In this document: positions 13,076 to 24,480 of the stretch, piece after piece | Layout of the letters: the number at the start of each line of letters is the position of its first letter | Numbering within the stretch: position 1 is the first letter of the stretch | Source: Druceiella hillmani | Lineage: Eukaryota; Arthropoda; Insecta; Lepidoptera; Hepialidae | Assembly: GCA_039881145.1 (NCBI GenBank) | Contig: JAYKKI010000060.1 | Coordinates: 5,704,501 to 5,768,500 of the forward strand | DNA length: 64,000 nucleotides | Direction of reading: 5' to 3' | Notes under the pieces: generated by a model | Database searches by the model: none | Seen by the model: only the letters and a program-made list of their open reading frames with translations | Told to the model about the DNA's origin: nothing | Program-made: the position numbers and the translations under genes

Positions 13076-13709
13076 GAATAACAATAACATTTTAATTCGT
13101 GTAGAAAATTAGTTGCTTAATAAAATAAATGCTTAATTTACGCTATAATATCTCATTTCAATAATAATTTTCTTTCACGTAGCGTTGATAGCGAGAGAAT
13201 CTTTCCTGTCTTTCAGACAGAGAGTTAACTTATTTTCTGGAGAAACGTTTTCTTTCCAAGAAGTAAGTGTTCCTTCATTATTTCTTTACTTTATTCTGAT
13301 GAAGAATTAAAGACTGGAAGTGGGATATTGTCATGTGGTTATAAAATATTATTTTTCAATTTATTGACGTCGCATCAAAATGATATGAGTGTATATAATA
13401 TTTAATTTCAGGGTAGAAAAATTTTACAAGGATATAAACCAAATCAATATCTGTTAAATAGCTATTGTGTGATAAGCGCACAAACGAAGAGAAGACTAAA
13501 AAAGCTTATCTATTTTAAATTCTGTAACCTGAACATCTACACTAATTTCTTATACATAAAAATATTTTTGTGAAATACTCTCCATGAAAGTGACAACCGG
13601 GTCAAAATCCGTCTAGTTGAACACAATTTACAGGCAAATGGAGAGAAAGATAGACAAAGGAGAATAATAGACAATTTTAGACCCATCAAATACATTATTA
13701 TTTACATAC

Positions 13710-13845
13710 CAGGTCCTTCGCCATCGTAAGTGAAGTCCTTAATGAAGAGAGTCTTGGAGTCGACAGCATATACATGGCCGGATACTCCATGATGTAACTC
13801 TGTGAGCTTGCCGAGATCCTTGCCGAAGTACTGTGCAGCGCATAG
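13710..13845 (-). CDS. Skeletor: Skeletor, internal exon encoding the first half of the first DM13 domain
   Basis: Internal exon on the minus strand that reads LCAAQYFGK, LGKLTELHHGVSG, VYAVDSKTLFIKDF and TYDGEGP, the N-terminal half of a DM13 domain of the Skeletor family. The donor is GTATGT (13709-13704), leaving one base (G) that joins CC of the exon at 1702 to give Ala, so the joined domain is about 107 residues, the family size. The acceptor lies in TTGTTCATAGAG after a T-rich tract. Either AG is possible, with exon start 13847 or 13845; 13845 gives phase 0 and a Leu-Cys-Ala-Ala start that resembles the end of a signal peptide. The initiator Met must therefore lie in an upstream exon at higher coordinates. 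Identity is confident; the exact 5' boundary is uncertain by 2 nt. Confidence 0.92.
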
Positions 13846-14089
13846 CTCTATGAACAAGATAAACAAATTTACAAATTAATGTATGAGGACAAGATAAACA
13901 ATTTACAATTAATTTATAAACATTTAATGATACATAATACTCTTATTAAACTATTTACAAAATTTAATTTTTAAAGACGATATATTTATGGCCTACCATA
14001 CCTTTCACAGGCGCTTATTTAAAATCAGATATTGTTTTATGTGATATAACTATGTCCTAACGATTTACTGATTTTTAACCTTTATTTGT

Positions 14090-14395
14090 ACTGTGAAATC
14101 TTACTTCTTGGCAAATTTCATGATTCTGGGTTAACGGGAACTACCCTAAAGGTTTTTAGTTATTTGCGAGTGTCAAAATATGCGGAATAAATGATTGTAC
14201 TTCTTTATTTTTTACAGTTGCAAAGGACCGTAGACCTAAGTATTTGATATTAATTAGATGAAAATACCTCTACGCGTTCCTGAGAAAAAGGGTCTTAGCG
14301 GATAAACAGACAGATGGATAACGAAGTGATCCTATAAAGGTTCCTTTTTTCCTTTTGAGGTATAGAACACTAAAAAAACTGCCGATTTTGTTTTT
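14090..14395 (+). repeat. Lepidopteran interspersed repeat ('gatcctataaaggttcc')
   Basis: Ends with cagacagatggataacgaag, tgatcctataaaggttcc and ccttttgaggtatagaacac. This is a signature I recognise from many lepidopteran genomes. Upstream, caaatttcatgattctgggt belongs to the same family. It supports the taxonomic call. Confidence 0.75.
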
Positions 14396-14504
14396 AAAAT
14401 TATGTACAGTCATAAAACAAATTGTAATATTATTCCACTCGTAAAAAAGGTTCGTTAAAAAACTGTGTTAAAATCAGATGTAATATTTTTAAATTTACTA
14501 GCCG

Positions 14505-14945
14505 CCTGTGCCGATTTTGCCCAGATAAAAAAGACCAGAACTGTAGTTTGTTTCATTCATTCTTTTGTCATACAGAGTGAGCGATTTTCCAAGAAATTCT
14601 CAAAGAGATATTTCTTTATTTATATCTGAGAATATAAGTAATAATTTTCATGTCTCCAACTATAATTATTTAAAAATTCTCATTCTAATTTCACTACCTC
14701 TATTTTCACACTTTTTCGGGTTAAATTTCGAATAATCCTTTTTTAGGGAAGGGAGCATTCCCACCCTTTTCCCTCCTTTTTCGGGAGGGAGAAGGGATGG
14801 AATCCTTTTTTACTGGAAGCAGAGAGGAACACATGTACTAAATTTCAAGTTTATAGACTTAAAGTTCTACGGCTTTCGCAGCAAAGAGTCAATCAGTGAG
14901 TTGTATTTGGATTTTATATATTGATGTGGATGTTGTTAAGATCAT
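14505..14945 (+). repeat. Lepidopteran non-LTR 3'-end-like repeat
   Basis: Starts actagccgcctgtgccgat and contains a pyrimidine/purine hairpin (about 14757-14803: cccttttccctcc opposite gggagggagaaggg). It continues through actaaatttcaagtttatag and gcagcaaagagtcaatcagt, the order seen in common lepidopteran retroelement 3' ends. Confidence 0.6.
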
Positions 14946-15252
14946 TGGCAATATAGAACGAAGATTGTTACCGAAAACACTGTATGGAAAACTACGCCTT
15001 GTAGAATAATATAGTAGTAAACCGTTGCTTAAATTTTATAGTAATAAGGAAAGTAACAAATAAAATTATGTCCGAAATAAAAATAACGTGATTTGTATAT
15101 TATTTAGTTAAACTAAAAAACAGATTAGCATCATTCAGTCATAAATCCAATTCTATTTAAGATATACCGTTCTGATAAGATGTACCATAAGTAAAAATAA
15201 AAAATGATTCACGATTTTACTAATACTTAATAAACTGTCTGACATAAAAATT

Positions 15253-15396
15253 CTTTGCTAATATCCCACCTGAAGATGTTGTAATACAACGAAACCTAGG
15301 TCGTGGTAAAGAACTTAAATAAAGTAGAAATAATACTACATCACGTAGTTTCATTTAATTGTGAATAATGAATTTCTACCAAATATATTCAATATT
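15253..15396 (+). mobile_element. Hammerhead-bearing repeat, best preserved copy
   Basis: A short element of the family also found at about 17683, 31075, 43745, 46300, 53815 and 60375. Order of parts: tttgctaatatcccacctg, the hammerhead core, taaagaacttaaataaagta, ctacatcacgtag, a gtttcatttaattgtgaa block, and an end block caaatatattcaatat. No ORF. It is likely a non-autonomous retroelement; hammerheads of this compact form are known from Penelope-like elements (family knowledge). Confidence 0.75.
15266..15306 (+). ncRNA. Candidate hammerhead ribozyme
   Basis: All conserved core parts are present in order. Stem I is CCAC/GUGG (15266-15269 with 15303-15306). The core is CUGAAGA (15270-15276, fitting CUGANGA). 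One unpaired U precedes stem II GUUG/CAAC, which has loop UAAUA; then comes GAAA (15291-15294). Stem III is very short (A-U, C-G, C-G around a 2-nt loop), and the cleavage site follows C in GGUC (15302). The tiny stem III is typical of Penelope-associated hammerheads, which may act as dimers. The extra U after CUGAAGA is a departure from the minimal consensus. Confidence 0.6.
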
Positions 15397-15399
15397 TTA

Positions 15400-16370
15400 A
15401 ACCGTCTGATTTATAAAGTTTATAGTTTCAGATTATTGAAAATATATTAATTGAATAAATTAATTAAATGATATAGTCATCTTCTATATTGTATTTAAAT
15501 TTTATCAAGATTTAATCATGATAAAATTAATGACTTTAACCTTTATTACGTTATTACAATTTTATTAGTACCGAGTAGATATGAAACAAAACTGAAAACA
15601 GTTGTAAAATGGTCTTTTAATTGTGTAAATAGTTTAAGATTTTTAAATTGGATTTCTGTGAGATTAGAATCTCTTAATGTGTGAAAATATTATTTTGGCT
15701 TATTTATTTAGACCATTACAGTTCCAATTTATTTTATAATGCAACTATCACAAACATAAGTTGTAATATAAATAGGAGAGACCTGTTCTAAAAGTATTGA
15801 TTTAGCTAAATCAGAAAATAAATCATATTTCCTATATGAAATTCTTCAGTTTAAAATCTCCATTTTGAACTGTACAAAAAATATATATTCTGGTTACAGA
15901 CAAAATGAGCAAGACCATATATATCAGCACATAAAGATAAAAGTTTCCGAAATATAAAAACGATAGCCAAAATATTAATGTTAAAGTTAACTAAAATAAT
16001 TAATCTCGAAAAGATAACTATAAATTCTAATCCGGTTTAATTATGATACTCTGGTTTTATTCCTTCGTCACGGAATTATCATTGGTTGCAGGTAACAAAA
16101 TGATTAGAAATCTTTATGTATTAAATACTTTTTGGAGTTTAAATAAATATTTGGATCTGACAGCAAAAAAGTTTAATTCACTTTTAACTCTAATTCGCGT
16201 TAATTATATCCTTTAAAATACAAACTAAATTTCAATGGATACGACTTTTTTATGCTAAGTTTATAATTTGCCTAAGAAAGTCCATTTTCTTCTGGACAGC
16301 AACAATACAAAATTACACCGATATAGACAGACATTTTCTTTTTCATCACTTCAAATAATATTGAAGAACT
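15400..16370. other. AT-rich, no gene seen
   Basis: No exon, array or recognised element is seen. Confidence 0.6.
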
Positions 16371-16374
16371 TACG

Positions 16375-16985
16375 AAAATTGGTCTGTCTGTACGAACAAA
16401 TTTAACTCAGAAACTACTAAAATCATTGACATAAACTTTACGAAGGTTTTACGTGGTAACTTTTATTTCATCGTGATATGAAGTACTTGAAAAATTGGTC
16501 TGTCTGTACGAACAAATTTAACTCAGAAACTACTAAAATCAATCATTGACATAAATTTTACAAAGATTTTACGTGGTAACCTTTATTTCAACGTGATATG
16601 AAGTACTTGAAAAATTGGTCTGTCTGTACGAACTAATTTAACTCAGAAACTACTAAAATCATTGACATAAATTTTACGAAGGTTTTACGTGATTACCTTT
16701 ATTTCATCGTGATATGAAGTACTTGAAAAATTGGTCTGTCTGTACGAACAAATTTAACTCAGAAACTACTAAAATCAATCATTGACATAAATTTTACGAA
16801 GGTTTTACGTGGTTACCTTTATTTCATCGTGATATGAAGTACTTGAAAAATTGGTCTGTCTGTACGAAAAAATTTAATCCAAAAACTACTGAAGTCGTTG
16901 ACAAGAATTTTATGTAGGTAATAAATACGAAGTGGCCTTTATTTCATCGTGATATCTCAAGTAGTTCCAAAGTTATGATGATGAA
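16375..16985. repeat. 116/120-bp tandem array, five copies
   Basis: Copies of the ggtctgtctgtacgaac unit start at 16381, 16497, 16617, 16733 and 16853. Spacings alternate 116, 120, 116, 120 through a 4-bp aatc insertion, so the real repeating unit is a 236-bp dimer. The last copy is strongly diverged. Confidence 0.95.
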
Positions 16986-17577
16986 AACTTAAGTGGAAAA
17001 TTAAACAACACTTGATAGCGAGCAGTGGCAGGCTGTACGAACACACAGGGTAGGATAGGGGGACGGGGAGAAGAGCGCAAACCGACCCGCGCGGAATTCA
17101 AACTAAACTAACTATTTATGTCTAATATAAGTCTTTAGACACCACTAATTTTAATTAAAATGCACGATTTAGAAATAAATAAACTGATTTTATTTTATTT
17201 GAGAATGAATTGATTTCTTTCCACCCCCGACACTATTTTAAAAATAATTTGCTACAAATTAGGCAAATATTTCAAAAGGTTACCTTAAAAACTTTCCTTT
17301 TCTTTCTTCTTATTCTTTTAAATCATAAATGTGATATGACTATATGATATGACTTCCCTCGACAACATTAAAATATTTTATTTATAAGAATATCTAATTA
17401 TATTCAGTCACATTTTTCAATAATATTTTGTATTTTATGACATAGACAATTGCCTTAATTAATTGAAATAGATTGCTTTTGTGTATCATAACGACGTTAC
17501 AAACAGAGCATAAATATAGCTAAAATCTTATGAGGCGATAGCGAATAGACGAAAACCTTATGAAAATAAAATTATGA

Positions 17578-17635
17578 ATTATATATTCTATGTTACCTAG
17601 TTTATATATTCTATGTTACCTAGTTATCACTTAAT
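17578..17635. repeat. Two copies of a ~27-bp direct repeat
   Basis: atatattctatgttacctag occurs twice in succession. Confidence 0.9.
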
Positions 17636-17682
17636 TTTTATTAATAAGTAAATGAGGCAACGTAATGTAATATTATATCTTT

Positions 17683-17870
17683 GGTGGGCAATTTGAAGAC
17701 ATCTCTTCAAATTGCCCACCTACAGATGTTGACATACAAAGAAACCTAGGCCGTGTTTAAGAATTTAAACAAAAATAGATACAGTACTACATCACATTTA
17801 CTTGTTAATAAAAATTAAGTGATAATGAATTTTTATAAATATAGCGCCAAACATATTCAATATTCATTAT
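17683..17870 (+). mobile_element. Hammerhead-bearing repeat, inactive copy with a palindromic 5' end
   Basis: ggtgggcaatttgaaga (17683-17699) and its perfect complement (17704-17720) flank 4 nt. The second arm runs into the element. The ribozyme core is CUACAGA at 17720-17726, so two core bases are lost, and stem I is broken. The end block (ccaaacatattcaatatt) is kept. The palindrome is what remains of a head-to-head pair like those at 53.9 and 60.4 kb. Confidence 0.65.
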
Positions 17871-18079
17871 TTACATTACTTTCAATGTAGAATTCAAATA
17901 GTGCCAAAAATATGTGGCAACCCTACTTATCATCAACGATGACGTCAAACCAGTTAATCAACCTACCAACTACCAACTATGACACAAGCTTCGCTATCGT
18001 AAAACGATTTTTTCCGGCCCATACACTGACAACATTTTCCGTTACATTTCATTTTACGACCAGTTGCTTTTGGCCAGTG

Positions 18080-18300
18080 GATTGCGTACGTTTATGAAGC
18101 GATGGACGGCAGAGCGGCGAACAGCGTCTCGCGACCCCGGATGGAAAGCGACATTGATTCGGGCGCGTCAAATCGCGCGATTAGCATACCGGGTCGGCAC
18201 CCAACAGTCTTCGGCACGTTACCAATTTCAGTTTGCGTAAGCCCGTCTACGCGGCGAAATCTTCCGTAGCGAAAGAGTTTCGTATTTCGCTCCTCATCGC
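18080..18300. promoter_or_regulatory. CpG-rich block, possible promoter or untranslated exon
   Basis: Markedly richer in G+C and CpG than its surroundings (gcggcgaacagcgtctcgcg, tcaaatcgcgcgatt). It contains an arthropod-type initiator, TTTCAGTTTGCG, near 18227-18238 on the plus strand followed by GTAAG. A short plus-strand frame (ATG at 18092) runs 49 codons through it but has no recognisable domain. It could also be an unmethylated enhancer or an ancient repeat. The strand is not determined. Confidence 0.3.
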
Positions 18301-19250
18301 CCGGAAATAATAAATATTTCGCGTACTACGCCAAATATTCCCCGTTCTAATCGTAATAAATCCTTCACGTAATGCGCTAAATACTTTCTGCCATTTTAGA
18401 AGAAATAGGTAATAAATTCTTCGCGTCTTACGCCATATACTCGTATTCCTCGTTACTGTAAAAATAAGAAATTCTTCGCCTACAACGCCAAATACTTTCC
18501 GCCATTTATATCCGCCAAATATTATTCGCCTTTCTAAATGTAATAAATTCTTCGCATTCTACGCCAAATATTCCTCGCGCTTTTAGAAGTAATAAATCCT
18601 TCCCTTACTGTGCTAAATACACTTCTTCGTTCTAGAACTAATAAATAAATCCTATGCATTCTGTTCCAAACACTCTTCGCTCTTCTAGAAGTAATAAATA
18701 ATAAATTCTTCTTACAATATACCAAATATTATTCGCCATTCTGAAAGTATTAAAATCTTCGCGTTCTACGCCAAATACTCCTCGCGCTTTTAGAAGTAAT
18801 AAATTCTTCGCGTACTGTGCCAAACACCCTTTTCCGTTCTAGAACTAACAAATAAATCCTGTGCGTTCTGCAACAAATACTCTTTACTATTCTAGAAGTA
18901 TTAAGTAATAAATTCTTCTTATACTACGCCAAATATTATTCGCCGTTCGGAAAGTATTTAATTCTTCGCGTTCTACGCCAAATACTCCTCGCGCTTTTAG
19001 AAGTAATAAATTCTTCGCGTACTATGCCAAATACCCTTCTCCGTTCTAGAACTAATAAATAAATCCTGTGCGTTCTGCTCCAAACACTCTTCGCTATTCT
19101 AGAAGTATTAAGTAATAAATTCTTCTTATACTACGCCGACGATACAAATATTATTCGCCGTTCTACGCCAAATGCTCTTCGCACTTTTAGATGTAAAAAA
19201 TTATTCGCGTACTGTGCCAAATACATTTCTCCATTCCGAAAAACGTTGAG
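18300..19250. repeat. ~50-bp minisatellite in a ~207-bp higher-order repeat
   Basis: Units share aagtaataaattcttcgcg and ctacgccaaatactc. The block ctcctcgcgcttttagaag recurs near 18565-18590, 18779 and 18986, about 207 bp apart, each time followed by the same order of variant units (ccgttctagaact, then gttctgc, then attattcgcc). Short open frames on the minus strand (18534-18823) are repeat artefacts. The array abuts the CpG-rich block and shares its CpG-containing words. Confidence 0.85.
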
Positions 19251-19869
19251 CAGATTAAGGATTTCGGAGCAATTTTTAATTAAAATTAATATTCAAAATA
19301 ATCGCGCGTTAAATAATATTAGACTCTATCGATTGGCCCATTTTACACTTAGTTTATAATACTTTAATTCATATAAGGTTTGAAAAGGATGAACCGCTTG
19401 GAATTTTTTTGTAGAGCGAAATACAATAAATAAAATATTGCCAACTCAACTCATATATGACAATTTTTGACATTAACCCCGTCCAGAATTGTTTTCCAGA
19501 TACATTTTATAATTCTTGCTAAATTGGTGTTGCATTTAATAATAAGAATAGTATAACTAATCATAAATGATCATTAGCAATGGTCAATCATATCCAAGCG
19601 AGAATCGCTCTAAGTATGAAATAATGGTCTCGTTGATTAGAAAAGAGATATACTGGAAAAAAGTGTAGCGTGATATAGTTCTTCGAAACACGTCTTCAAC
19701 TCCTTCGAAACATGTGTACCAATTATTACTTTTAAATCATGCCTAGAGGATATTAAAATTATATCCACGGGAAAGTGACAGAAGCTAAATAGCTAAAAAA
19801 AATTACATTAGATCACAAGTGGAAAAATTGTTTAAAACCAAATGGTTTTACTATATTCACATGAAGGAA

Positions 19870-19960
19870 GTAAAAAAAAGATGTAAATATAGTGTGTGAT
19901 GAAGAAGTAGATATTGTATAAAGATATAGTGTGTGATGAAGAAGTAGATACAGTATAGTT
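19870..19960. repeat. Two ~41-bp direct repeats
   Basis: atatagtgtgtgatgaagaa and gtagata occur twice, immediately left of the 132-bp array. Confidence 0.9.
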
Positions 19961-21480
19961 ACGAATTATAGTTATTTATGAAGTATGTGTCCTTAATTAT
20001 GAATATAAAAACCCATAGGGTAAAGAGCACCACACAGTGTTTGCAATAAAATTCTGATGCAGACGACTTAAATCCTAATAGTGTGTAGTAGTATAAATTA
20101 TAGTTATTTATGAAGTATGTGTCCTTAATTATAATTATAAAAACCCATAGGGTAAAGAGCACTACACAGTGTTTGCAATAAAATTCTGATGCAGACGACT
20201 TAAATCCTAATAGTGTGTAGTAGTATAAATTAAAGTTATTTATGAAGTATGTGTCCTTAATTATAATTATAAAAACCCATAGGGTAAAGAGCACTACACA
20301 CAGTGTTGGCAATAAAATTCTGATGCAGACGGCTTAAATCCTAATAGTGGGTAGTAGTATAAATTAAAGTTATTTATGAAGTATCTGTCTTTAATAATAA
20401 TTATAAAAACCCATAGGGTAAAGAGCACTACACAGTGTTTGCAATAAAATTCTAATGCAGACGACTTAAATCTTAATAATGTGTAGTAGTATAACTTAAA
20501 GTTATTTATGAAGTATATGTCTTTAATAATAATTATAAAAATCCATAGGGTAAAGAGCACTACACAGTGTTTGCAATAAAATTCTGATGCAGACAACTTA
20601 AATCCTAATAGTGTGTAGTAGTATAAATTAAAGTTATTTATGAAGTATGTGTCCTTAATTATAAATATAAAAACCCATAGGGTAAAGAGCACTACACAGT
20701 GTTTGCAATAAAATTCTGATGCAGACGACTTAAATCCTAATAGTGTGTAGTAGTATAAATTAAAGTAATTTATGAAGTATGTGTCCTTAATTATCATTAT
20801 AAAAACCCATAGGGTAAAGAGCACTACACAGTGTTTGCAATACAATTCTGATGCAGACGACTTAAATCGTAATAGTGTGTAGTAGTATAAATTAAAGTTA
20901 TTTATGAAGTATGTGTCTTTAATAATAATTATAAAAACCGATAGGATAAAGAGCACTACACAGTGTTTGCAATAAAATTCTGATGCAGACGACTTAAATC
21001 TTAATAGTGTGTAGTAGTATAAATTAAAGTTATTTATGAAGTATGTGTCTTTAATAATAATTATAAAAACCCATAGGATAAAGAGCACTACACAGTGTTT
21101 GCAATAAAATTCTGATGCAGACGACTTAAATCCTAATAGTGTGTAGTAGTATAAATTAAAGTTATTTATGAAGTATGTGTCTTTAATAATAATTATAAAA
21201 ACCCATAGGATAAAGAGCACTACACAGTGTTTGCAATAAAATTCTGATGCAGACGACTTAAATCTTAATAATGTGTAGTAGTATAAATTAAAGTTATTAA
21301 TGAAGTATGTGTCTTTAATAATAATTATAAAAATCCATAGGGTAAAGAGCACTACACAGTGTTTGCAATAAAATTATGATGCAGACGACTTAAATCTTAA
21401 TAGTGTGTAGTAGTATAAATTAAAGTTATTTATGAAGTATGTGATCTTAATCATTATAAAACCCCAGAGTGTAAAGAGCA
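19960..21480. repeat. 132-bp tandem array, twelve copies, frame-locked
   Basis: The word atgaagtatgtg recurs at 19978, 20110, 20242 and so on to 21432, every 132 bp with one 2-bp insertion (near 20297). 132 is a multiple of three, so one minus-strand frame stays open for 352 codons (21352-20294). It continues in another frame (20312-19959) after the 2-bp insertion. The frame is a 44-residue repeat including KDTYFINN and LYYYTLL. Differences between copies change amino acids freely, and there are no splice or start signals, so I treat the ORF as an artefact of period length. Confidence 0.95.
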
Positions 21481-21489
21481 CTGCGTGAA

Positions 21490-22720
21490 ATTTTCTTAAA
21501 AAAATCGGGAATTTTGCGTCTTGAACCGGTAAAAAATAAAAAATTAAATAATTTTACTTAAATTTTATTCATCACTGATAACGAATATTTTTTTTCTTAT
21601 TATATTTACAATTATTTATTTCGTTGAATTGAAAAAGACGCTTCTAAAACCAACGACTAACTCCAGCTAATATTATCGGTTCATTTTAACATCCCACGTA
21701 CACATAAGATTAAAGATAAAAATATCTGTGAATCGTAAGCTATTTGGAATATACTCGTCTTGTCTAACGTCCGAATCAATATCCATATAAGCGAGGAAAT
21801 ACTAACATATTTTGCGCGTAAAAGAGTTAGATAAATGATCGGTCATAAAATATGACAATAGGGTATTTCACTGATGTCGATGTTTTTTGTAAAAATGTTT
21901 TAAAAGTGTAGAGTAGGTTTAAAAAAACCTTGAGATGAAAAAATTAATGCATATAACATACAATTAATCGAAACTTCTAAATAGAAAAGTGTAAATTTTT
22001 TTGTTAATTAAATTCAAAAAGTTGTTATGAATTTAGTTTCCACACAAAAAATGAGAATATTATAATGTGCAATATATAACTTAAACGCAATATTTAACGA
22101 GATACTAAAAATATTTAATGAACTCCCTTATAACGAATACTAAGTAACAGGCCAGTGACGTCATAAGCCAGTTGTGTTTTGTACGAGGCGTTTTCGCGCG
22201 AATCGTGGTTCGTCAGTTTTTAAGTCGTTATAACTTTCTAATGAAAAGTCCGAGGTATAATATATTTATTTTAAGCGCTTTTAATATCAGTACCTATTCG
22301 ATTTTACTAATAAAAATAATATAGTCAAATACCCTATTGTTTTCTATCTTAACACATATTTGTATCAGTTAATTATTCGGTATGTGATATTTGTGAATAG
22401 CAAATATGTTTAATTGGCATATTTTTATGAATTGTAAATATAGAACATTATCTCCTCTAATTTACTTTAATCTCAAGCTATATATGATACTTGCTACTTG
22501 CCATATATGATACTTGCCAAAAACCTTTTTACTATTTTTGTTTCTTTATAATATGGACTCCCTATCTTTAGAGTCTATAAACAAAGTATATTTTGACGTC
22601 AGTGTTAGTCTTCAATAACTATTTAATTAATATATATTTCAAAATTCTACGATTATAAGGAACGATGAACATAAATAATGGAACATTCTATTTAAAAAAT
22701 TACATATGCCTTTAATAGCC
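21490..22720. other. AT-rich spacer, no gene seen
   Basis: A small CG-richer patch at about 22145-22215 (gtgacgtcataagccagttg, then gtacgaggcgttttcgcgcg) stands out, with a TGACGTCA palindrome. Otherwise nothing is recognised. Confidence 0.55.
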
Positions 22721-22734
22721 TCAACATTTTTCTT

Positions 22735-23535
22735 GCTATTAATATCAAGAAGCAGGTGTTTTAGTTGCTATTTATTCTAATTCTTCACGTTAACGCATAT
22801 AACACACTAAATTCTAAAAACCTATATATTGTTCAATTGCAATTATAACTCTATATAAAAATAATTATGAACAATGAAAATTCTCAAAATTGTTCTTACT
22901 ATTTACATCAAGAAGCAGGTGTTTTAGTTGCTATCTATTTTAATTGTACATGTTAATGCATATAACACACTAAATTCTAAAAACCTATATATTGTTCAAT
23001 TGCAATTATAACTCTATATAAAAATAATTATGAACAATGAAAATTCTCAAAATTGTTCTTACTATTTACATCAAGAAGCAGGTGTTTTAGTTGCTATCTA
23101 TTTTAATTGTACATGTTAATGCATATAACACACTAAATTCTAAAAACCTATATATTGTTCAATTGCAATTATAACTCTATATAAAAATAATTATGAACAA
23201 TGAAAATTCTCAACATTTTTCTTGCTATTAACATCAAGAAGCAGGTGTGTTAGTTGCTATCTATTTAAATTGTTTATGTTAACGCAAATAACACACTAAA
23301 TTCTAAAAAGCTATATATTGTTCAATTGCAATTATAACTCTATATAAAAATAATTATGAACAATGGAAATTCTCAACATTTTTTTTGCTATTAACATCAA
23401 GAAGCAGGTGTGTTAGTTGCTATCTATTTAAATTGTTCATGTTAATGCAAATAACACACTAAATTCTAAAAACCTATATATTGTTCAATTGCAATTATAA
23501 CTCTATATAAAAATAATTATGAACAATGAAAATTA
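22735..23535. repeat. 163-bp tandem array, five copies
   Basis: agcaggtgttttagttgc starts at 22751, 22914, 23077, 23240 and 23403, exactly 163 bp apart. Copies 2 and 3 are almost identical, which suggests a recent expansion. Confidence 0.95.
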
Positions 23536-23814
23536 ATACAAAAAAATAATGAAGATGAACATATACCTTTATATCTATACTGTAACAAATGCTTTGGTAC
23601 AAAGTAAAGGAGACTAATATTCTTGAATAACTTTGCGGTAGCAATTCGTTATTAATAATTGTTACAAAAGCTTTTAGATAATGTTACTTTAACTTTTTTG
23701 TCTGTATTCTCTTAAACGATTTGTAACGTAGAACTTTTCAATATATTTCTAATCCCAAATTGTAAATACTTTCGACACAGATAAAATGAAAACTAGTTGA
23801 ATATTGAAGTCGTC

Positions 23815-24345
23815 ATTATAAAAAAATAGTTATCAAAATGGTTGCAAGGTCTTTGAGAATTTGTATCGGTTCGATATAAAAACAATATGACGAAAATGGT
23901 TAGTTTCAATTTTGCATTTTGTTATTTACCTAGCTCTGTTTTGCGTAACTATAAATCTTGGAATTAGTCGCAAACGAGATTCCGTTAAAATACATCTTGC
24001 GTATACTTTAGACACTCATGGAAAAAACAAATCATTTGCATAAGAACTGAGTCAGCATGTTGTCATTATGAAAAAATTTAAAAAAATATTATCAAAATGG
24101 TTGCAAGGTCTTCGAGAATTTGTATCTGTTCGATATAAAAACAATATGATGAAAATAATTAGCTTCAGTTTTGCATTTTGTTATTTACCCAGCTCTTTTT
24201 TGCGTAACTATTAATCTTGGAATTGAACGCAAACGAGATACTGTTAAAATACATCTTGCGTATTCTTTAGTTGCTCATGGAAAAAGCAAATCATTTGCGT
24301 AAGAACTTAATCAACGTTACGGATATTGTTAAGAAATTATTTACA
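23815..24345. repeat. Two ~259-bp direct repeats, apparent parent of the 95-bp array
   Basis: tcaaaatggttgcaaggtct at about 23832 and 24092, with matching downstream words (gcaaacgaga, cgttaaaatacatcttgcgt, gcaaatcatttgc). The second copy runs into cgttacggatattgttaaga, which is homologous to the cattacggaatttattaaga part of the 95-bp unit that follows. Confidence 0.85.
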
Positions 24346-24410
24346 ATAATAAGCAAGTTATCAGCTTATAAATTATACATTTCTTTAATCTTTTCTCCTG
24401 ATTTGTTTGA
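24346..24410. repeat. Flank repeat left of the 95-bp array
   Basis: aagcaagttatcagcttata aligns with 26284-26340 on the other side of the array (aagctatcagcttataaatt). The array therefore lies between two copies of the same flank. Confidence 0.8.
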
Positions 24411-24480
24411 ATTTTTTATTAATTCTTTGTTGAAACACCTGAGTATCAGCAATTACAACAACGCAAACAAAATGCTAAAA

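Larger units (their letters stand above)
1703..13709 (-). other. Skeletor: Skeletor intron (12 kb)
   Basis: Intron between the two DM13-coding exons, in phase 1 and bounded by GTATGT and CAG. It holds the Helitron relic, several interspersed repeats and the ~200-bp satellite described separately. I see no further exon in it. The stretches 1706-3250, 8245-11140 and 13080-13700 are AT-rich and show no gene. Confidence 0.85.

Noticed and set aside
20294..21352. 352-codon minus-strand ORF as a protein-coding gene
   Set aside because: It is a frame kept open by a 132-bp period; differences between units are freely non-synonymous, a frameshift occurs in the array, and no gene signals flank it.
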